64,000 bases of DNA from Gammaproteobacteria bacterium (GCA_016218365.1 JACREF010000025.1:30880-94879); one strand, 5' to 3'. Positions 1 through 11,632 are shown, counted from the stretch's first letter. Notes: generated by a model not told the origin, from the letters alone. A program made the numbers and translations.

Positions 1-209
1 GCGTCTTTGGCGGACATATACTGGGTGACATCAAAGCCGCGCACCGAACCGCCGAAGCGGGTCGCAAAGTCGCTGACATCGAAGTGTTCGATCGAGGCAA
101 TGCCGCTGCGGCCGGCCAGGATACTGGCCCAGCTGTCCCTGACATTCAGGCCCACGGGACAGACCGTCCCCAGCCCGGTGATGACGACACGACGCTTGCG
201 ATCAGACAT
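1..209 (-). CDS. fabF: 3-oxoacyl-ACP synthase II (FabF), N-terminal part, truncated by window edge
   Basis: Reverse-strand translation MSDRKRRVVITGLGTVCPVGLNVRDSWASILAGRSGI..., typical KAS-II N-terminus; next to acpP. Confidence 0.9.
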   Translation of the reverse strand, partial: MSDRKRRVVITGLGTVCPVGLNVRDSWASILAGRSGIASIEHFDVSDFATRFGGSVRGFDVTQYMSAKD

Positions 210-361
210 GAGACACCTGTCTTGTATTGTTCAAGCTGACATTAGGATTGGGTGGTGCGAAACTGCCCGGATCGGTGATTACGTGATCGAGGTCTGGTTG
301 ATCATTCAGAGGATCCGGCCGCGTCCTGTCGTAGAGGCAGCAGCCGGAAACAGGCTGAACA

Positions 362-598
362 TCAGGCCTGATGGGATTCAATATAACTGATCGCCTGCTG
401 AACGGTGGTGATCTTCTCTGCTTCATCATCCGGGATCTCGCACTCGAATTCTTCTTCCAGTGCCATGACCAGTTCAACGGTATCGAGAGAGTCCGCGCCA
501 AGATCATCAACAAATGAAGCCGTGCGGGTCACTTCTTCTTCCTTGACCCCGAGCTGCTCGACAACAATGCGCTTGACACGTTCTTCTATGGTACTCAT
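362..598 (-). CDS. acpP: acyl carrier protein
   Basis: 78 aa with [21 protein letters not shown] phosphopantetheine-Ser motif. Confidence 0.97.
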   Translation of the reverse strand: MSTIEERVKRIVVEQLGVKEEEVTRTASFVDDLGADSLDTVELVMALEEEFECEIPDDEAEKITTVQQAISYIESHQA

Positions 599-742
599 GG
601 TTGTTAAATCCTCCCTCCGGTATTTGGGCAGCGGCTACGCTGCGTTGCGGTATTGTATTGGAAACATTGGCGAGATGCCAGACTAATCACGGCCTGCGCC
701 CGCCCCATCGATTTCTGATATATCTAGCTGTTTTGTCGGATA

Positions 743-1492
743 TTATGCCATGTACATGCCACCGTTGACATGGATGGTTTCACCGGTGATGTAGCCGGCC
801 GCGGCCGAGGCCAGAAAGGCCACCGTGGCGGCGATCTCCTCGGGCTTGCCGAGACGCGCCACCGGGATCTGGCCCAGCAGCGCCTCGCGCTGGGCCTCGG
901 CCAGGCCCTTGGTCATGTCGGTGTCGATGAAGCCAGGGGCCACGGCATTGACGGTGATGCCGCGCGACCCGACCTCACGTGCCAGTGACTTGGTGAAGCC
1001 GACGATGCCGGCCTTGGCCGCGGCATAATTGGCCTGTCCGGCATTGCCGGAGGCGCCCACCACCGACGAGATACTGATGATCCGGCCCTGCCGTGCCTTG
1101 ACCATGCTGCGCAGACAGGCGCGTGACAAGCGGAACACCGACGTCAGATTGGTGTCGATGATCTCGTCCCATTCCTCGTCTTTCATCCGCATCAGCAGGT
1201 TGTCACGGGTGATGCCGGCATTGTTGACCAGGATGGTCGGCGCGCCAAAGCGGCCGGTGATGGCCTCGATGACCGCATCGATTGATTGAGGATCGGTGAC
1301 ATTCAGCATCATGCCGCAACCGCTGCTGCCATGGTGATCGAGGTAGCCAGAGATCGCGTCGGCCCCGCTCTGGCTGGTGGCGGTACCGATCACCGTGGCA
1401 CCGTGACGCCCCAGTTCCAGCGCGATCGCCTGGCCGATGCCACGCGAGGCGCCGGTGATCAATGCAATGTCACGTGTCTGGTTCATTATCAT
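743..1492 (-). CDS. fabG: 3-oxoacyl-ACP reductase FabG
   Basis: SDR fold: TGASRGIGQAIA, NNAGITRD, YAAAKAG; fab cluster context. Confidence 0.95.
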   Translation of the reverse strand: MIMNQTRDIALITGASRGIGQAIALELGRHGATVIGTATSQSGADAISGYLDHHGSSGCGMMLNVTDPQSIDAVIEAITGRFGAPTILVNNAGITRDNLLMRMKDEEWDEIIDTNLTSVFRLSRACLRSMVKARQGRIISISSVVGASGNAGQANYAAAKAGIVGFTKSLAREVGSRGITVNAVAPGFIDTDMTKGLAEAQREALLGQIPVARLGKPEEIAATVAFLASAAAGYITGETIHVNGGMYMA

Positions 1493-2439
1493 GCTCCTGT
1501 GTTGGTCAGTGCCTGTTCCAGCGTCTGCTTATCATACACCGGCAGCGTCTCAACCTCGCGGGCGATGCGCTTGTTCAGGCCGGCCAGCACCTTGCCCGGA
1601 CCACATTCGATGATCGTCGTCACACGCTGCGCCGCCAGTGACTGCACGGTCTCGACCCAGCGCACCGGGCTGTACAGCTGGCGGCTCAAGGCCAGGCGGA
1701 TGGTGGCAGGTTCGTCCTCGGCGCGGACATCGACATTGTTGATGACCGGGATGCGTGGTACTGAAATCGTGCTGCGCTGCAGCAGCTGCAGCAGCTGCTC
1801 GGCCGCCGGTTTCATCAGCGCGCAGTGTGACGGCACGCTGACCGGCAACATCAGTGCGCGCTTGGCGCCGCGCGCCTTGGCCAGTTCGTTCGCCCGTTCG
1901 ACTGCCGCCTTGTGACCGGCGATGACGACCTGTCCCGGTGAATTGAAATTGACCGCGGCCACCACCTGGCCCTGTGCCGCCTCGGCACACACCTCGATGA
2001 CGACAACATCATCGAGACCGAGCAGTGCCGCCATCGCGCCCGTGCCCTCCGGCACCGCCTGCTGCATCAGCCGGCCGCGTTGCGCCACCAGGGATATCGC
2101 CGTGGCAAATTCCACGGCCCCGGCGCAGACCAGCGCGCTGTATTCACCGAGGCTGTGACCGGCCATCAAGGAAGGCAGCGCGGCGTCTTGCTGCTGCCAG
2201 ATCCGCCATACTGCAACGCCGGCGGCCAGCATCGCCGGCTGGGTATATTCGGTCTGGTTCAGTTGTGTCTCCGGGCCCTGTTGCACCAGTTGCCACAGAT
2301 CATATCCGAGCACGGCCGAGGCCTCGGCAAAGGTCTCGGTGACGATCGGGTAGGCGCCCGCCAGCTCGGACAGCATGCCCAGCGACTGCGAGCCCTGGCC
2401 GGGAAATACGAAGGCAAGGTGTGATGTCACGGTGGTCAT
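1489..2439 (-). CDS. fabD: malonyl-CoA-ACP transacylase FabD
   Basis: FVFPGQGSQ and GHSLGEYSAL motifs; 4-bp overlap with fabG. Confidence 0.96.
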   Translation of the reverse strand: MTTVTSHLAFVFPGQGSQSLGMLSELAGAYPIVTETFAEASAVLGYDLWQLVQQGPETQLNQTEYTQPAMLAAGVAVWRIWQQQDAALPSLMAGHSLGEYSALVCAGAVEFATAISLVAQRGRLMQQAVPEGTGAMAALLGLDDVVVIEVCAEAAQGQVVAAVNFNSPGQVVIAGHKAAVERANELAKARGAKRALMLPVSVPSHCALMKPAAEQLLQLLQRSTISVPRIPVINNVDVRAEDEPATIRLALSRQLYSPVRWVETVQSLAAQRVTTIIECGPGKVLAGLNKRIAREVETLPVYDKQTLEQALTNTGA

Positions 2440-2487
2440 CTCAAGTCATCCCGATACGGCCCTGCCAGATCATGACAGGGATACAGT

Positions 2488-3456
2488 TTAGAATTTCAGC
2501 AATGCCGAACCCCAGGTAAACCCGCCACCAAAGGCCTCGAGCAACAGCGTTTCGCCCGGCTTGATCCGGCCATCGCGCACGGCCACATCGAGCGCCAGCG
2601 GGATCGACGCCGCCGAGGTGTTGCCGTGACGATCGACGGTGACGACGACCCGCTCCATCGGCAGCGCCAGTTTCTTCGCGGTCGCGGTGATGATGCGGAT
2701 ATTGGCCTGATGCGGCACCAGCCAGTCGATGGCTGATTTATCCAGGCCATTGGCGGCCAGCGTCTCATCGACGACGCGGCCCAGCGTATTGACGGCGACC
2801 TTGAACACCTCACTGCCCTTCATCTGCACGAAGGCCTGGCCGTGCTGCACGGCATCATAGCCCTGCGAGATCCCTTCCGCGACCATCAGCAGTTCGTGGT
2901 AGGCGCCATCGGCATGCAGATGGGTCGAGATGATGCCGGGCTCGCTGCTGGCCTGGACGATGACGGCGCCGGCCCCATCACCGAACAGCACGCAGGTGCT
3001 GCGGTCCTGCCAGTTGATGATGCGTGACATGGTGTCAGCGCCGATGATCAGCGCACAGCGCGCGCCGCCGGTGCGGATGAAACGATCAGCGACACCGAGT
3101 GCATAGACAAAACCGCTGCACACCGCCTGCAGATCAAAGGCCGCCGAGCCATGGATGCCGAGGCGGTTCTGCAGCAAACAGGCGGTGCTGGGGAAGATCC
3201 GGTCCGGTGTCGTCGTGGCGACGATGATCAGATCAATATCAGTGGCGCGGATACCCGCGGCATCGATCGCGCGCCTTGCCGCGTGATAGGCCAGGTCGCA
3301 GGTGGTCTCATTGGCGGCGGCGATGCGCCGCTCGTGGATGCCGGTACGGTCGACGATCCATTCATCGGTGGTATCGACCATCTTTTCGAGGTCGCTGTTG
3401 CGCAATATCCGTTCCGGCAGATAACTCCCGGTACCGGTGATCCGTGCGTAGGTCAC
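2488..3456 (-). CDS. fabH: 3-oxoacyl-ACP synthase III FabH
   Basis: [15 protein letters not shown]..., [35 protein letters not shown]. Confidence 0.96.
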   Translation of the reverse strand: MTYARITGTGSYLPERILRNSDLEKMVDTTDEWIVDRTGIHERRIAAANETTCDLAYHAARRAIDAAGIRATDIDLIIVATTTPDRIFPSTACLLQNRLGIHGSAAFDLQAVCSGFVYALGVADRFIRTGGARCALIIGADTMSRIINWQDRSTCVLFGDGAGAVIVQASSEPGIISTHLHADGAYHELLMVAEGISQGYDAVQHGQAFVQMKGSEVFKVAVNTLGRVVDETLAANGLDKSAIDWLVPHQANIRIITATAKKLALPMERVVVTVDRHGNTSAASIPLALDVAVRDGRIKPGETLLLEAFGGGFTWGSALLKF

Positions 3457-4475
3457 ACCGCCGGCCTCTGGATCAGCAGCGACTCGAGCTGATGGCCGAT
3501 GCGCTGCGGCAGATTGTGATCGACCTCGATCCGGGCCTCGATGATGGCATTGGCGAAGGCGCGGACATCGGCGCCGCCATGGCTCTTGATGACGATGCCC
3601 TGCAGGCCGACAAAGCTGGCGCCGTTATAACGGCCCGGGTCGATGCGGCGCTTGAAGGCCTTCAGCACCGGTGTGGCGACCCATGCCGCAAACTTGGTCA
3701 GCGCGTTGCGGGTGAATTCCTGTTTCATATAGTGGGCGACCATCCGCGCCACCCCTTCACTGGTCTTCAGCGCCACATTGCCGACGAAACCGTCACAGAC
3801 CACGACGTCGACCTTGCCCTTGAAGATGTCATCACCCTCAACAAAACCGACATAATTCAGGTCACTCTGCGCCAGCAGCTGCGCCGCCTGCTTGACCTGC
3901 TCGTTGCCCTTGATCTCTTCGGCGCCGATGTTCAGCAGGCCAACGGTCGGCCGTTCAGTACCATCGACCGAATTGCACAGGATCGAGCCCATGACGGCAA
4001 ACTGGAACAGGTGTTCAGCGCTGGAATCGACGTTGGCGCCCAGATCAAGCATCCGGGTGTGACCGGTGATGGTTGGCAAGGCGTAGATGATCGCAGGACG
4101 CTCGACGCCGGGCAGCGTCTTCAGCACGAAACGGGAGATCGCCATCAAGGCACCGGTGTTGCCGGCACTGACGCAGGCCTGGGCACGTCCTTCCTTGACC
4201 AGGTTGATGGCGACCCGCATCGACGAATCCTTTTTGCTGCGCAGTGCCTGCGACGGCAGTTCATCCATCTCGACCCGCTGCGAGGCGTGATGGATCGACA
4301 GCCGGGGACCAACGTCCCCGCCGTACTGTCGCAACGCGTGCATCAGGGTTTCCTGATCACCGACCAGAATCAGATTGAGATTCGTCTCGGTCTTCAGGAC
4401 ATTCAGAGCCGCTGGGACCGTGATGGCAGGACCAAAGTCGCCCCCCATCGCATCCAGCGCAATGGTGTCTATCAA
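3453..4475 (-). CDS. plsX: phosphate acyltransferase PlsX (TTG start)
   Basis: [12 protein letters not shown] motif, [16 protein letters not shown]; between fabH and rpmF. Confidence 0.95.
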   Translation of the reverse strand: MIDTIALDAMGGDFGPAITVPAALNVLKTETNLNLILVGDQETLMHALRQYGGDVGPRLSIHHASQRVEMDELPSQALRSKKDSSMRVAINLVKEGRAQACVSAGNTGALMAISRFVLKTLPGVERPAIIYALPTITGHTRMLDLGANVDSSAEHLFQFAVMGSILCNSVDGTERPTVGLLNIGAEEIKGNEQVKQAAQLLAQSDLNYVGFVEGDDIFKGKVDVVVCDGFVGNVALKTSEGVARMVAHYMKQEFTRNALTKFAAWVATPVLKAFKRRIDPGRYNGASFVGLQGIVIKSHGGADVRAFANAIIEARIEVDHNLPQRIGHQLESLLIQRPAV

Positions 4476-4478
4476 ACC

Positions 4479-4658
4479 TTATTCGCCCTTGCTTTCGATA
4501 ACCTTGCGGCCACGGTAATAACCATCCGGGCTGACATGGTGACGGCGGTGAATCTCACCGGTGGTCGGCTCGATGGAAAAAGCCGGTGGTTTGAGCGCAT
4601 CGTGTGAACGACGCATGCCACGCTTTGATGGGGTCTTGCGATCCTGTTGAACAGCCAT
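4479..4658 (-). CDS. rpmF: 50S ribosomal protein L32
   Basis: Own translation [59 protein letters not shown] (59 aa); too short for the supplied ORF track. Confidence 0.95.
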   Translation of the reverse strand: MAVQQDRKTPSKRGMRRSHDALKPPAFSIEPTTGEIHRRHHVSPDGYYRGRKVIESKGE

Positions 4659-4681
4659 GATTAACTCCTAACTACCACAAT

Positions 4682-5212
4682 CTAATGTTTCGTCGATTTA
4701 CCCTTCAGCCCGGCCAGCACCGCAAACGGGTTCGGCCGTGCCGGTTGTTCGTCGTGCTGTGCCGCGTCGGCCACCTGCCCGACCTCGATGCCACACTCTG
4801 CATCATCATGCAGCGCGACGATCGGCAGCACCAGCAGCACCTCGTCCTCCACCAGTTCATGCAATGAAATGGTGGAGGACGACGGCACGATCGCCGGCTC
4901 CAGATCCGCCACCAGCCGGTTGGCCTCGTCTTCCGAGTGCACCAGCGCCAGTGCCAGTTCGATGTCGACCGGCAACACCATGTCGTTGAGACAGCGCTGG
5001 CATTGCAGCCGCAGCTGACCGCGGATCGTACCGCGCATGACACTGGTACGCCCTTCGCGGTCAAACTCCAGCTCAACCGCCAGCCGCTCATCACCCGGCA
5101 ACACGGCGGCAGACAGGCGTACAAGCTCTGCAACCCGCACCATGCCACTGACCGTGCTGCGACGTTCCACAAGTTCGTGGTACTGGACCGTATCCGGTAG
5201 CCGCTCCGACAT
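4682..5212 (-). CDS. yceD: YceD family protein (DUF177)
   Basis: LQCQRCLNDMVLPVD motif; upstream of rpmF. Confidence 0.88.
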   Translation of the reverse strand: MSERLPDTVQYHELVERRSTVSGMVRVAELVRLSAAVLPGDERLAVELEFDREGRTSVMRGTIRGQLRLQCQRCLNDMVLPVDIELALALVHSEDEANRLVADLEPAIVPSSSTISLHELVEDEVLLVLPIVALHDDAECGIEVGQVADAAQHDEQPARPNPFAVLAGLKGKSTKH

Positions 5213-5306
5213 GGCGCATATTCTATGACCTGATTAGGTAACTGTCAAAAATTATTGATAAAATCCCCCTGCCACACCTGCCACACCTGCCACCCCGGGG
5301 ACAACC

Positions 5307-5897
5307 ATGACCACCACGCCACCACTGATCCTTGCCTCCAGCTCCCCGTACCGCCGCGAGCTGCTGGATCGCCTGGCGGTCCCGTATAGCTGCCAGTCCC
5401 CGGACATCGACGAGACCCCGGAGCCGGGCGAGTCCGCGGAACAACTGGTGCGCCGGCTGGCCGTGGCCAAGGCCCGTGCGGTGGCCAAGACGCAGTGCCC
5501 CGCGCTGATCATCGGCTGTGACCAGGTCAGTGTTCTGCATGGAAAAATTGCCGGCAAGCCCGGTGATTTTGACCGGGCCGTGGCCCAGCTGCGGGCGGCC
5601 TCGGGGCAGACGCTGGATTTTGTCACCGGCCTGTGCCTGTTAAATAGTGGCAGCGCTGCCATCCAGCAGGCGGTGGTCTATTACCGGGTGACGTTCCGGG
5701 AGCTCGATGAGGCGATGATCGAGGACTACCTGCGCCGCGAGCAGCCCTACCAGTGCGCCGGGGCCTTCAAATCCGAAGGGCTGGGGATTGCGTTGATCGC
5801 CCGCATGGACGGCGCTGACCCGACGGCCCTGATCGGCCTGCCGCTGATCGAGCTGGTGACGATGCTGCGGGCACAGGGTGTAGCCGTGCCTGGCTAG
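5307..5897 (+). CDS. maf: Maf family nucleotide pyrophosphatase
   Basis: LILASSSPYRRELLDRLAVPY; DETPEPGESAEQLVRRLAVAKA; FKSEGLG. Confidence 0.93.
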   Translation: MTTTPPLILASSSPYRRELLDRLAVPYSCQSPDIDETPEPGESAEQLVRRLAVAKARAVAKTQCPALIIGCDQVSVLHGKIAGKPGDFDRAVAQLRAASGQTLDFVTGLCLLNSGSAAIQQAVVYYRVTFRELDEAMIEDYLRREQPYQCAGAFKSEGLGIALIARMDGADPTALIGLPLIELVTMLRAQGVAVPG

Positions 5898-5926
5898 AAC
5901 ATCAACACCTGGAAAAACGCGTGCGG

Positions 5927-6958
5927 TCAGAACATCCTGGCCGCCAGACTGCCGGTCAGGCTCGACATCGACACGCCCATCTGCCCGACCAGCCGGTCCA
6001 GCAATGGCGGGGCAACGGTGTAATCGACGATGTCATCGACCTTGATGATGTCACGCGCCACGTGTTCGTTACTGCCCAGGCCATCGATCAGCCCCAGCTC
6101 CAGCGCCTGTTCGCCGGTCCAGATCAGGCCGCTGAAGATCTCCGGATTGTCATGCAGCCGCGCCCCCCGGCCCTGCTTGACGACGGCGATGAACTGCTGA
6201 TGCACCTTGTCGAGCATCGTTTGCACATACTGTTTGTGTTTTTCTGACAGCGGCTGGAACGGGTCGAGCATGCCCTTGTTCTCACCGGCGGTCAGCAGCC
6301 GGCGTTCGACACCGAGCTTGTTCATCGTGTCGACGAAGCCGAAACCGTTCATCAGCACCCCGATCGATCCGACCATGCTGGCCTTGTCGGCGTAGATGTA
6401 ATCGGCGGCCGATGCGATGTAATAACCGCCGGAGGCGCAGATGTCGGTGACCACCGCATACAGTTTCTTGTCGGGGTGAATGGCGCGCAAGCGGCGGATC
6501 TCGTCATAGACATAACCGGCCTGCACCGGACTGCCACCAGGGCTGTTGATGCGCAGCATCACTGCCTTGGCATGTTTGTCCTCGAAGGCATCCTGCAGCG
6601 CCTTGATCAGGCTGTCGGCGTTGGCCTCGGCATCATCGGCGATGACGCCGTGGATGTCGATCTGGGCGACATGGTCGTGGCCGACGCCACCATCGATGTC
6701 ATTGGGCCAGTACAGGATCAGCACCAGCAGCAGATAGCCGAAGAACAGACTTTTGAAAAAGATGCCCCAGCGCCGCGAACGCCGCTGCTCCTTCAGGCCG
6801 TGGGTCGCGAGCTTTTCGATCAGCTGTCGCTCCCACACCGGCACGCCGCCAGTGGGCGCTGCAGTGCCGGCCTGTTGCTGATTCACCGTGGTGGCTGCGG
6901 CGGCAGCATTGTCGACCGGCTGCTGTGCCAGCCATGGATCGTTGTTGTCCTGACTCAT
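5927..6958 (-). CDS. sppA: S49 family signal peptide peptidase SppA
   Basis: RINSPGGSPVQAGYVYDEI, ASGGYYIASAADYIYADKASMVGSIGV; N-terminal TM. Confidence 0.9.
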   Translation of the reverse strand: MSQDNNDPWLAQQPVDNAAAAATTVNQQQAGTAAPTGGVPVWERQLIEKLATHGLKEQRRSRRWGIFFKSLFFGYLLLVLILYWPNDIDGGVGHDHVAQIDIHGVIADDAEANADSLIKALQDAFEDKHAKAVMLRINSPGGSPVQAGYVYDEIRRLRAIHPDKKLYAVVTDICASGGYYIASAADYIYADKASMVGSIGVLMNGFGFVDTMNKLGVERRLLTAGENKGMLDPFQPLSEKHKQYVQTMLDKVHQQFIAVVKQGRGARLHDNPEIFSGLIWTGEQALELGLIDGLGSNEHVARDIIKVDDIVDYTVAPPLLDRLVGQMGVSMSSLTGSLAARMF

Positions 6959-6986
6959 GTGTTCGTGTTTCCCTTAAAATCTGTTC

Positions 6987-7664
6987 TTAAAGACTGTTAT
7001 TGATAGCCAACCACTGCGGCAACTCGGTGATGCGGCTGAAGCTGGTCAACGCCCCGTGTTGCAACAGCCGCTGCTGGTCGTGCACCCCGTAGTCGACGGC
7101 CGCGGCCCGCGCCCCGGCGTTGCTCGCCATCTGCATGTCGTATTCGCTATCGCCGATCACCAGTGTCTGCCCGGGTGCGACATCCAGCACCGCCATGATC
7201 TCGAGCAGCATCTGCGGGTGCGGCTTCGAGCAGGCCTCGTCGGCACAGCGTGTCACATGAAAGAACGGCCCGCAACCGCTCTCGCCCAGTGACCGGTCCA
7301 GGCCGCGCCGGCTCTTGCCGGTCGCCACCGCCAGCAGATAGTCATTATCGGCCAGCGTTTGCAAGGTCTCGATGACACCTGGAAACAGCACCGTCCCCTC
7401 GTTCGGCCCGGCCAGATAGGCGCGCCGGTAGTGGTCGATGAAACGGCGTACCTCGTCATCCTCAACCCCTGGTAGCAACATGCGACCGGCCTCGAGCAGG
7501 CCGAGGCCGATGACATCCTTCAGCACCACGGCCGGCGGTGCCACCCGTCCCAGCTCGACAAAGGCCTGGGCTAGGCAGTCGACGATCCGCGCCTCCGAAT
7601 CCATCAGCGTGCCGTCCCAGTCGAACACCACCAGCCGGTAGCCGTCACTGCTCATCGTCATCAC
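6987..7664 (-). CDS. HAD-superfamily hydrolase (phosphoglycolate phosphatase-like)
   Basis: VVFDWDGTLMDSEARI, VATGKSRRGLD, VIGDSEYDMQMASNAG. Confidence 0.88.
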   Translation of the reverse strand: MMTMSSDGYRLVVFDWDGTLMDSEARIVDCLAQAFVELGRVAPPAVVLKDVIGLGLLEAGRMLLPGVEDDEVRRFIDHYRRAYLAGPNEGTVLFPGVIETLQTLADNDYLLAVATGKSRRGLDRSLGESGCGPFFHVTRCADEACSKPHPQMLLEIMAVLDVAPGQTLVIGDSEYDMQMASNAGARAAAVDYGVHDQQRLLQHGALTSFSRITELPQWLAINNSL

Positions 7665-8598
7665 CCTGCTGTTCCAGCATACTCAACACCTGCTGCAGCT
7701 CGGCATCCAGCGGCGCCTCGACCCGGATCGTCCTGCCGGCCTGCCATGGCACGGTGAATTCCAGCCGGGCAGCGTGCAGGAACATCCGCTTCAGCCCCAG
7801 CTTGCGCAGCTGGCGGTTGAAGGCGAAATCGCCATATTTATCGTCACCGGCGACCGGATGGCCGCTGTGTTCGGCATGGACCCGGATCTGGTGCATGCGG
7901 CCGCTGCCCAGGTCCACCTGCATCAGCGTGGCCAGCGGATAGCGCTGCAACGGCCGGAAGGTGCTTGACGAGGCCTTGCCGTCGTCATCGACGACGGTGC
8001 GGCGCCGGCCTGTATCGGTGCCTTGACGCTGCAGGCCGGCGGTGATGGTACGCTCCCCGCCGCGCCATGCCCCCTTGAGCAGTGCCAGATACTGTTTATG
8101 CATCCGGCGGTCGATGAACAGTTCATGCAGGGCTTTAAGCCGTTGGCGGTTCTTGGCCACCAGCAGGCAGCCGGAGGTCGCCCGGTCCAGCCGGTGCACC
8201 AGGTCCAGTCCCGGACCACGCAGCTGGCGCAGGGCCTCGATGACGCCAAAGCGCAGGTTCTCGCCGCCGTGGACGGCCAGACCGGCCGGCTTGTCGAGGA
8301 TCAGCAGCTCATCATCCTCATACAGGATGCGCTGCTCGAGCTCACGGCACAGTGACTCCGGCACCGCCTCGCTGCGGGTCTCGGTGACATGCAATGGCGG
8401 GATCCGCACCACATCGCCGGCCTGCAGCCGGTAGACTGGCTTGATCCGGCCCTTGTTGACCCGCACCTGGCCGGTGCGCAATACCTGGTAGACATGGCTG
8501 CGCGGCACGCCCTTCAATCGCGTCATCAGGAAGTTATCGATGCGCTGGCCGGCATGCTCGGCACCAACGGTGATTTGCTGCACCTCGGTGTTCTTCAT
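7645..8598 (-). CDS. rluC: 23S rRNA pseudouridine synthase RluC
   Basis: S4 domain then LVHRLDRATSGCLLVAK; divergent from rne. Confidence 0.92.
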   Translation of the reverse strand: MKNTEVQQITVGAEHAGQRIDNFLMTRLKGVPRSHVYQVLRTGQVRVNKGRIKPVYRLQAGDVVRIPPLHVTETRSEAVPESLCRELEQRILYEDDELLILDKPAGLAVHGGENLRFGVIEALRQLRGPGLDLVHRLDRATSGCLLVAKNRQRLKALHELFIDRRMHKQYLALLKGAWRGGERTITAGLQRQGTDTGRRRTVVDDDGKASSSTFRPLQRYPLATLMQVDLGSGRMHQIRVHAEHSGHPVAGDDKYGDFAFNRQLRKLGLKRMFLHAARLEFTVPWQAGRTIRVEAPLDAELQQVLSMLEQQGDDDEQ

Positions 8599-8649
8599 GA
8601 TCCGGTCCCGGCTGGCGACCGGCCATTTTCCAGTGATATCAGGCGGCTA

Positions 8650-9079
8650 GCCGGCCATATGCCGATTGCGTACATCATGTGAACCTTGTTATATTAGAGC
8701 GGTGTCAATCCGGCCCTGGGCCGGTGCTTCATGATCGCCGGCATCAGGACCAGTGGCCAGGGATCATACTGTGTATACAGTTTGGGCGACGGCAGGGAAC
8801 AGTTGATCGTCACCGTCCACCTCGAGCACATTGCATTGATACACACCAAAGGGTTTCAGGCTGTCTGCCGCGTCGGACAACCAGAAGAGTAAAGAGACAA
8901 CATCCCGGTCACTGACAGGCCGCGGGATGGTACCGAATCGGGCAAGTAAGAATATCACGCAATTCAGTCGGACTTAATACCAATGACCCCCAGACTGTTA
9001 CAGACATTGCGACGAGAATACGGATTCGGTGCCTTTCACCTGCCGCAGGGCCGTGAAAGCCTTAAAGGATTTATATTAA
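8650..9079 (+). promoter_or_regulatory. Long putative 5' leader of rne
   Basis: About 430 bp between divergent rluC and rne without a convincing ORF; rne is autoregulated through a long structured leader in enterobacteria. Not folded or covariance-tested. Confidence 0.35.
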
Positions 9080-11632
9080 ATGAAAAGAATGCTGATCAAC
9101 GCCACGCAACCGGAAGAGTTGCGGGTCGCCCTCGTGGACGGGCAATACCTCTATAACCTTGATATTGAAACACCGTCCCGCGAACAGAAAAAATCCAATA
9201 TCTACAAGGGGCGCATCACCCGCGTCGAGCCCAGCCTCGAGGCGGCCTTCGTCAACTACGGCGCTGATCGTCATGGTTTCCTGCCGCTGAAGGAGGTCTC
9301 GCCGGACGTCTACATCAATCAACCGGCCCATGGTCACAAGGTCGAGATCCGCGAGGTGCTGCGCGAGGGTCAGGAGATCATGGTCCAGGTCGCCAAGGAA
9401 GAACGTGGCACCAAGGGCGCGGCACTGACCACCTACATCAGCCTGGCCGGCCGCTACCTGGTATTGATGCCCAACAGCCCGAGCGCCGGCGGCATCTCGC
9501 GCCGCATCGAGGGTGAGGACCGCGAGGACCTGCGCGAGGCGCTCAGCGGCCTGACGATCCCCGACGGCATGGGCATGATCATCCGCACCGCCGGCGTCGG
9601 CAAGGGCACCCAGGAACTGCAATGGGACCTCGACTACCTGCTCAGACTGTGGGAGGCCATCGACAAGGCATCGAAGGAAAAGAGCGCCCCGTTCCTGATC
9701 TATCAGGAAAGCAATATCATCATCCGGGCGATCCGCGACTACCTGCGCCCCGACATCGGCGAGATCCTGATCGACAGCCCGGCGGTCTATGAACAGGCGC
9801 GTGAGTTCATGCAGCAGGTGATGCCGCAGACGCTGAGCAAGACCCGGTTGTACACCGACGACATCCCGCTGTTCACCCGCTTCCAGATCGAGAACCAGAT
9901 CGAGGCCGCCTACCAGCATGAGGTACGCCTGCCGTCCGGTGGTTCGATCGTCATCGATCATACCGAGGCCCTGGTGTCGATCGATATCAACTCCAGCCGC
10001 GCCACCAAGGGTGGCGACATCGAAGAGACGGCACTGCACACCAACCTCGAGGCGGCCGACGAGATCGCCCGCCAGCTGCGGCTGCGTGACCTCGGCGGCC
10101 TGGTGGTCATCGATTTCATCGACATGACCCCGGCCAAGAACCAGCGCGAGGTCGAGAACCGGCTGCGTGATGCGCTGAAGGAAGACCGGGCACGGATCCA
10201 GGTCGGCCGCATCTCGCGCTTCGGCCTGCTCGAGATGTCCCGCCAGCGGCTGCAGACCTCGCTCGGTGAGGCCTCGCAGACCACCTGCCCGCGCTGTAAC
10301 GGCCGCGGTGCGGTTCGTACCGTCGAATCACTGGCCTTGTCGATCCTGCGCCTGATCGAAGAAGACTCGATGAAAGAAAACACCGGGCAGATCATCGTCC
10401 AGCTGCCGGTCGATATTGCCACCTTCCTGCTCAATGAAAAGCGCGACGTCGTCAGCGACATTGAACGCCGGCAGCGTATCCGCATCCTGCTGATCGCCAA
10501 CTCCAGCCTCGAGACCCCGAACTTCGAGGTCAAACGCATCCGCCGCGAGGACATGCCGGAACAGATCCCGTCGAGTTATCAGCTGGCAACCCGCATCAAC
10601 CCGGCCGAACGCGCCCAGGAGATGCTGCTGCAGCCTCCGGTACAGGCCGAGGCGCCAGCAGTCAGCAACTTTGTCCCCGGCACCCCGGCACCGGTACCGG
10701 TGGCCGAGATTGCAAGCACTGCTGCTGCATCACCGCAACCCGGCCTGATCCGCCAGTTGTGGTCAAGTCTGTTTGGTGGCGGTGACAGTAACGAATCCAA
10801 GCCAGCTGCTGCACCGCAGCCGACCGCACCGCTGCGCAACCGCGAGCCCGGGCAGCAGCGCGGCAGTCAACCGCGTGCCGCGAGCGGCAGTGGCGGTGCG
10901 CGCAAGCAGGGCGAGGGGCGCAGCCATCGTGATGGTCAGCGCACTGACCGCGATCGCAACCGTGGCGGTAACAATCGTCGTGGCGAGTCCGGTCAGGCAC
11001 AGCAACAGCCGCGCGCAGCGAGCAGACCTGCCCGTGCAGAACCCGCTGTCAGCGCCGAACCGCTTGCCACAACCCCACTCGTCTCCACCCCGGCGCCGCT
11101 GGATGCCACACTGCCCACGCTGGTTGAAGCACCGGCAGCCGTTCAGGATGGCGGCGATAGTGCCGCAACGACTGGACGCGAGGGGCGTGAAGGCGGCGGC
11201 AGTCGCCGCCGGCGCAACCGTGGCAACCGCCGGCGGGGCCGGCGCAACCGTGGTGAGGGTGGCACTGCCGCCCCGGAGAGCGACGCCTCCGCGGAAACAC
11301 CGTCAGAAACACATCATGACCATGACGATTTTTCCGCTGATCATGACGACCATGATATGCCCGGCACCCGCAGTGAATACACTGAGCGCGCTCCGGCCGT
11401 GACCATGACTGCCTCGCCAGAACCGGCAGCTGCCCCGACCCCGCCGCGTGAGCGCGAACATGTCGAGCCGGCGGTCGTTGCCTCGCCGGTGCTCCACCAT
11501 GCCGATCAGCCACCGGTACCGTCCTCATTGAAGATGAGTGTCCGGGTTGCGACCCAAAACATCGCTTTGGGCACCAGCCAGCTGAACAGTGCGCGCAACG
11601 AAGGCACCGAGCCGTCACGGCACGACGATTGA
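9080..11632 (+). CDS. rne: ribonuclease E
   Basis: [31 protein letters not shown]1 domain; [15 protein letters not shown] Zn-link; Arg-rich C-terminal half. Confidence 0.97.
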   Translation: MKRMLINATQPEELRVALVDGQYLYNLDIETPSREQKKSNIYKGRITRVEPSLEAAFVNYGADRHGFLPLKEVSPDVYINQPAHGHKVEIREVLREGQEIMVQVAKEERGTKGAALTTYISLAGRYLVLMPNSPSAGGISRRIEGEDREDLREALSGLTIPDGMGMIIRTAGVGKGTQELQWDLDYLLRLWEAIDKASKEKSAPFLIYQESNIIIRAIRDYLRPDIGEILIDSPAVYEQAREFMQQVMPQTLSKTRLYTDDIPLFTRFQIENQIEAAYQHEVRLPSGGSIVIDHTEALVSIDINSSRATKGGDIEETALHTNLEAADEIARQLRLRDLGGLVVIDFIDMTPAKNQREVENRLRDALKEDRARIQVGRISRFGLLEMSRQRLQTSLGEASQTTCPRCNGRGAVRTVESLALSILRLIEEDSMKENTGQIIVQLPVDIATFLLNEKRDVVSDIERRQRIRILLIANSSLETPNFEVKRIRREDMPEQIPSSYQLATRINPAERAQEMLLQPPVQAEAPAVSNFVPGTPAPVPVAEIASTAAASPQPGLIRQLWSSLFGGGDSNESKPAAAPQPTAPLRNREPGQQRGSQPRAASGSGGARKQGEGRSHRDGQRTDRDRNRGGNNRRGESGQAQQQPRAASRPARAEPAVSAEPLATTPLVSTPAPLDATLPTLVEAPAAVQDGGDSAATTGREGREGGGSRRRRNRGNRRRGRRNRGEGGTAAPESDASAETPSETHHDHDDFSADHDDHDMPGTRSEYTERAPAVTMTASPEPAAAPTPPREREHVEPAVVASPVLHHADQPPVPSSLKMSVRVATQNIALGTSQLNSARNEGTEPSRHDD

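Noticed and set aside
3444-4607. 387-aa plus-strand ORF
   Set aside because: Antisense to plsX/rpmF; composition (Asp/Gly/His/Gln-rich) is the usual shadow of a high-GC gene.
8764-8790. CTGTGTATACAG near rluC/rne as a LexA (SOS) box
   Set aside because: CTGT and ACAG are separated by 4 bp, not the 8 bp of the gammaproteobacterial LexA box.
9071-10039. 322-aa minus-strand ORF
   Set aside because: Antisense shadow of rne.
10773-11402. 209-aa ORF within rne
   Set aside because: Out-of-frame ORF in the low-complexity C-terminal region of rne.
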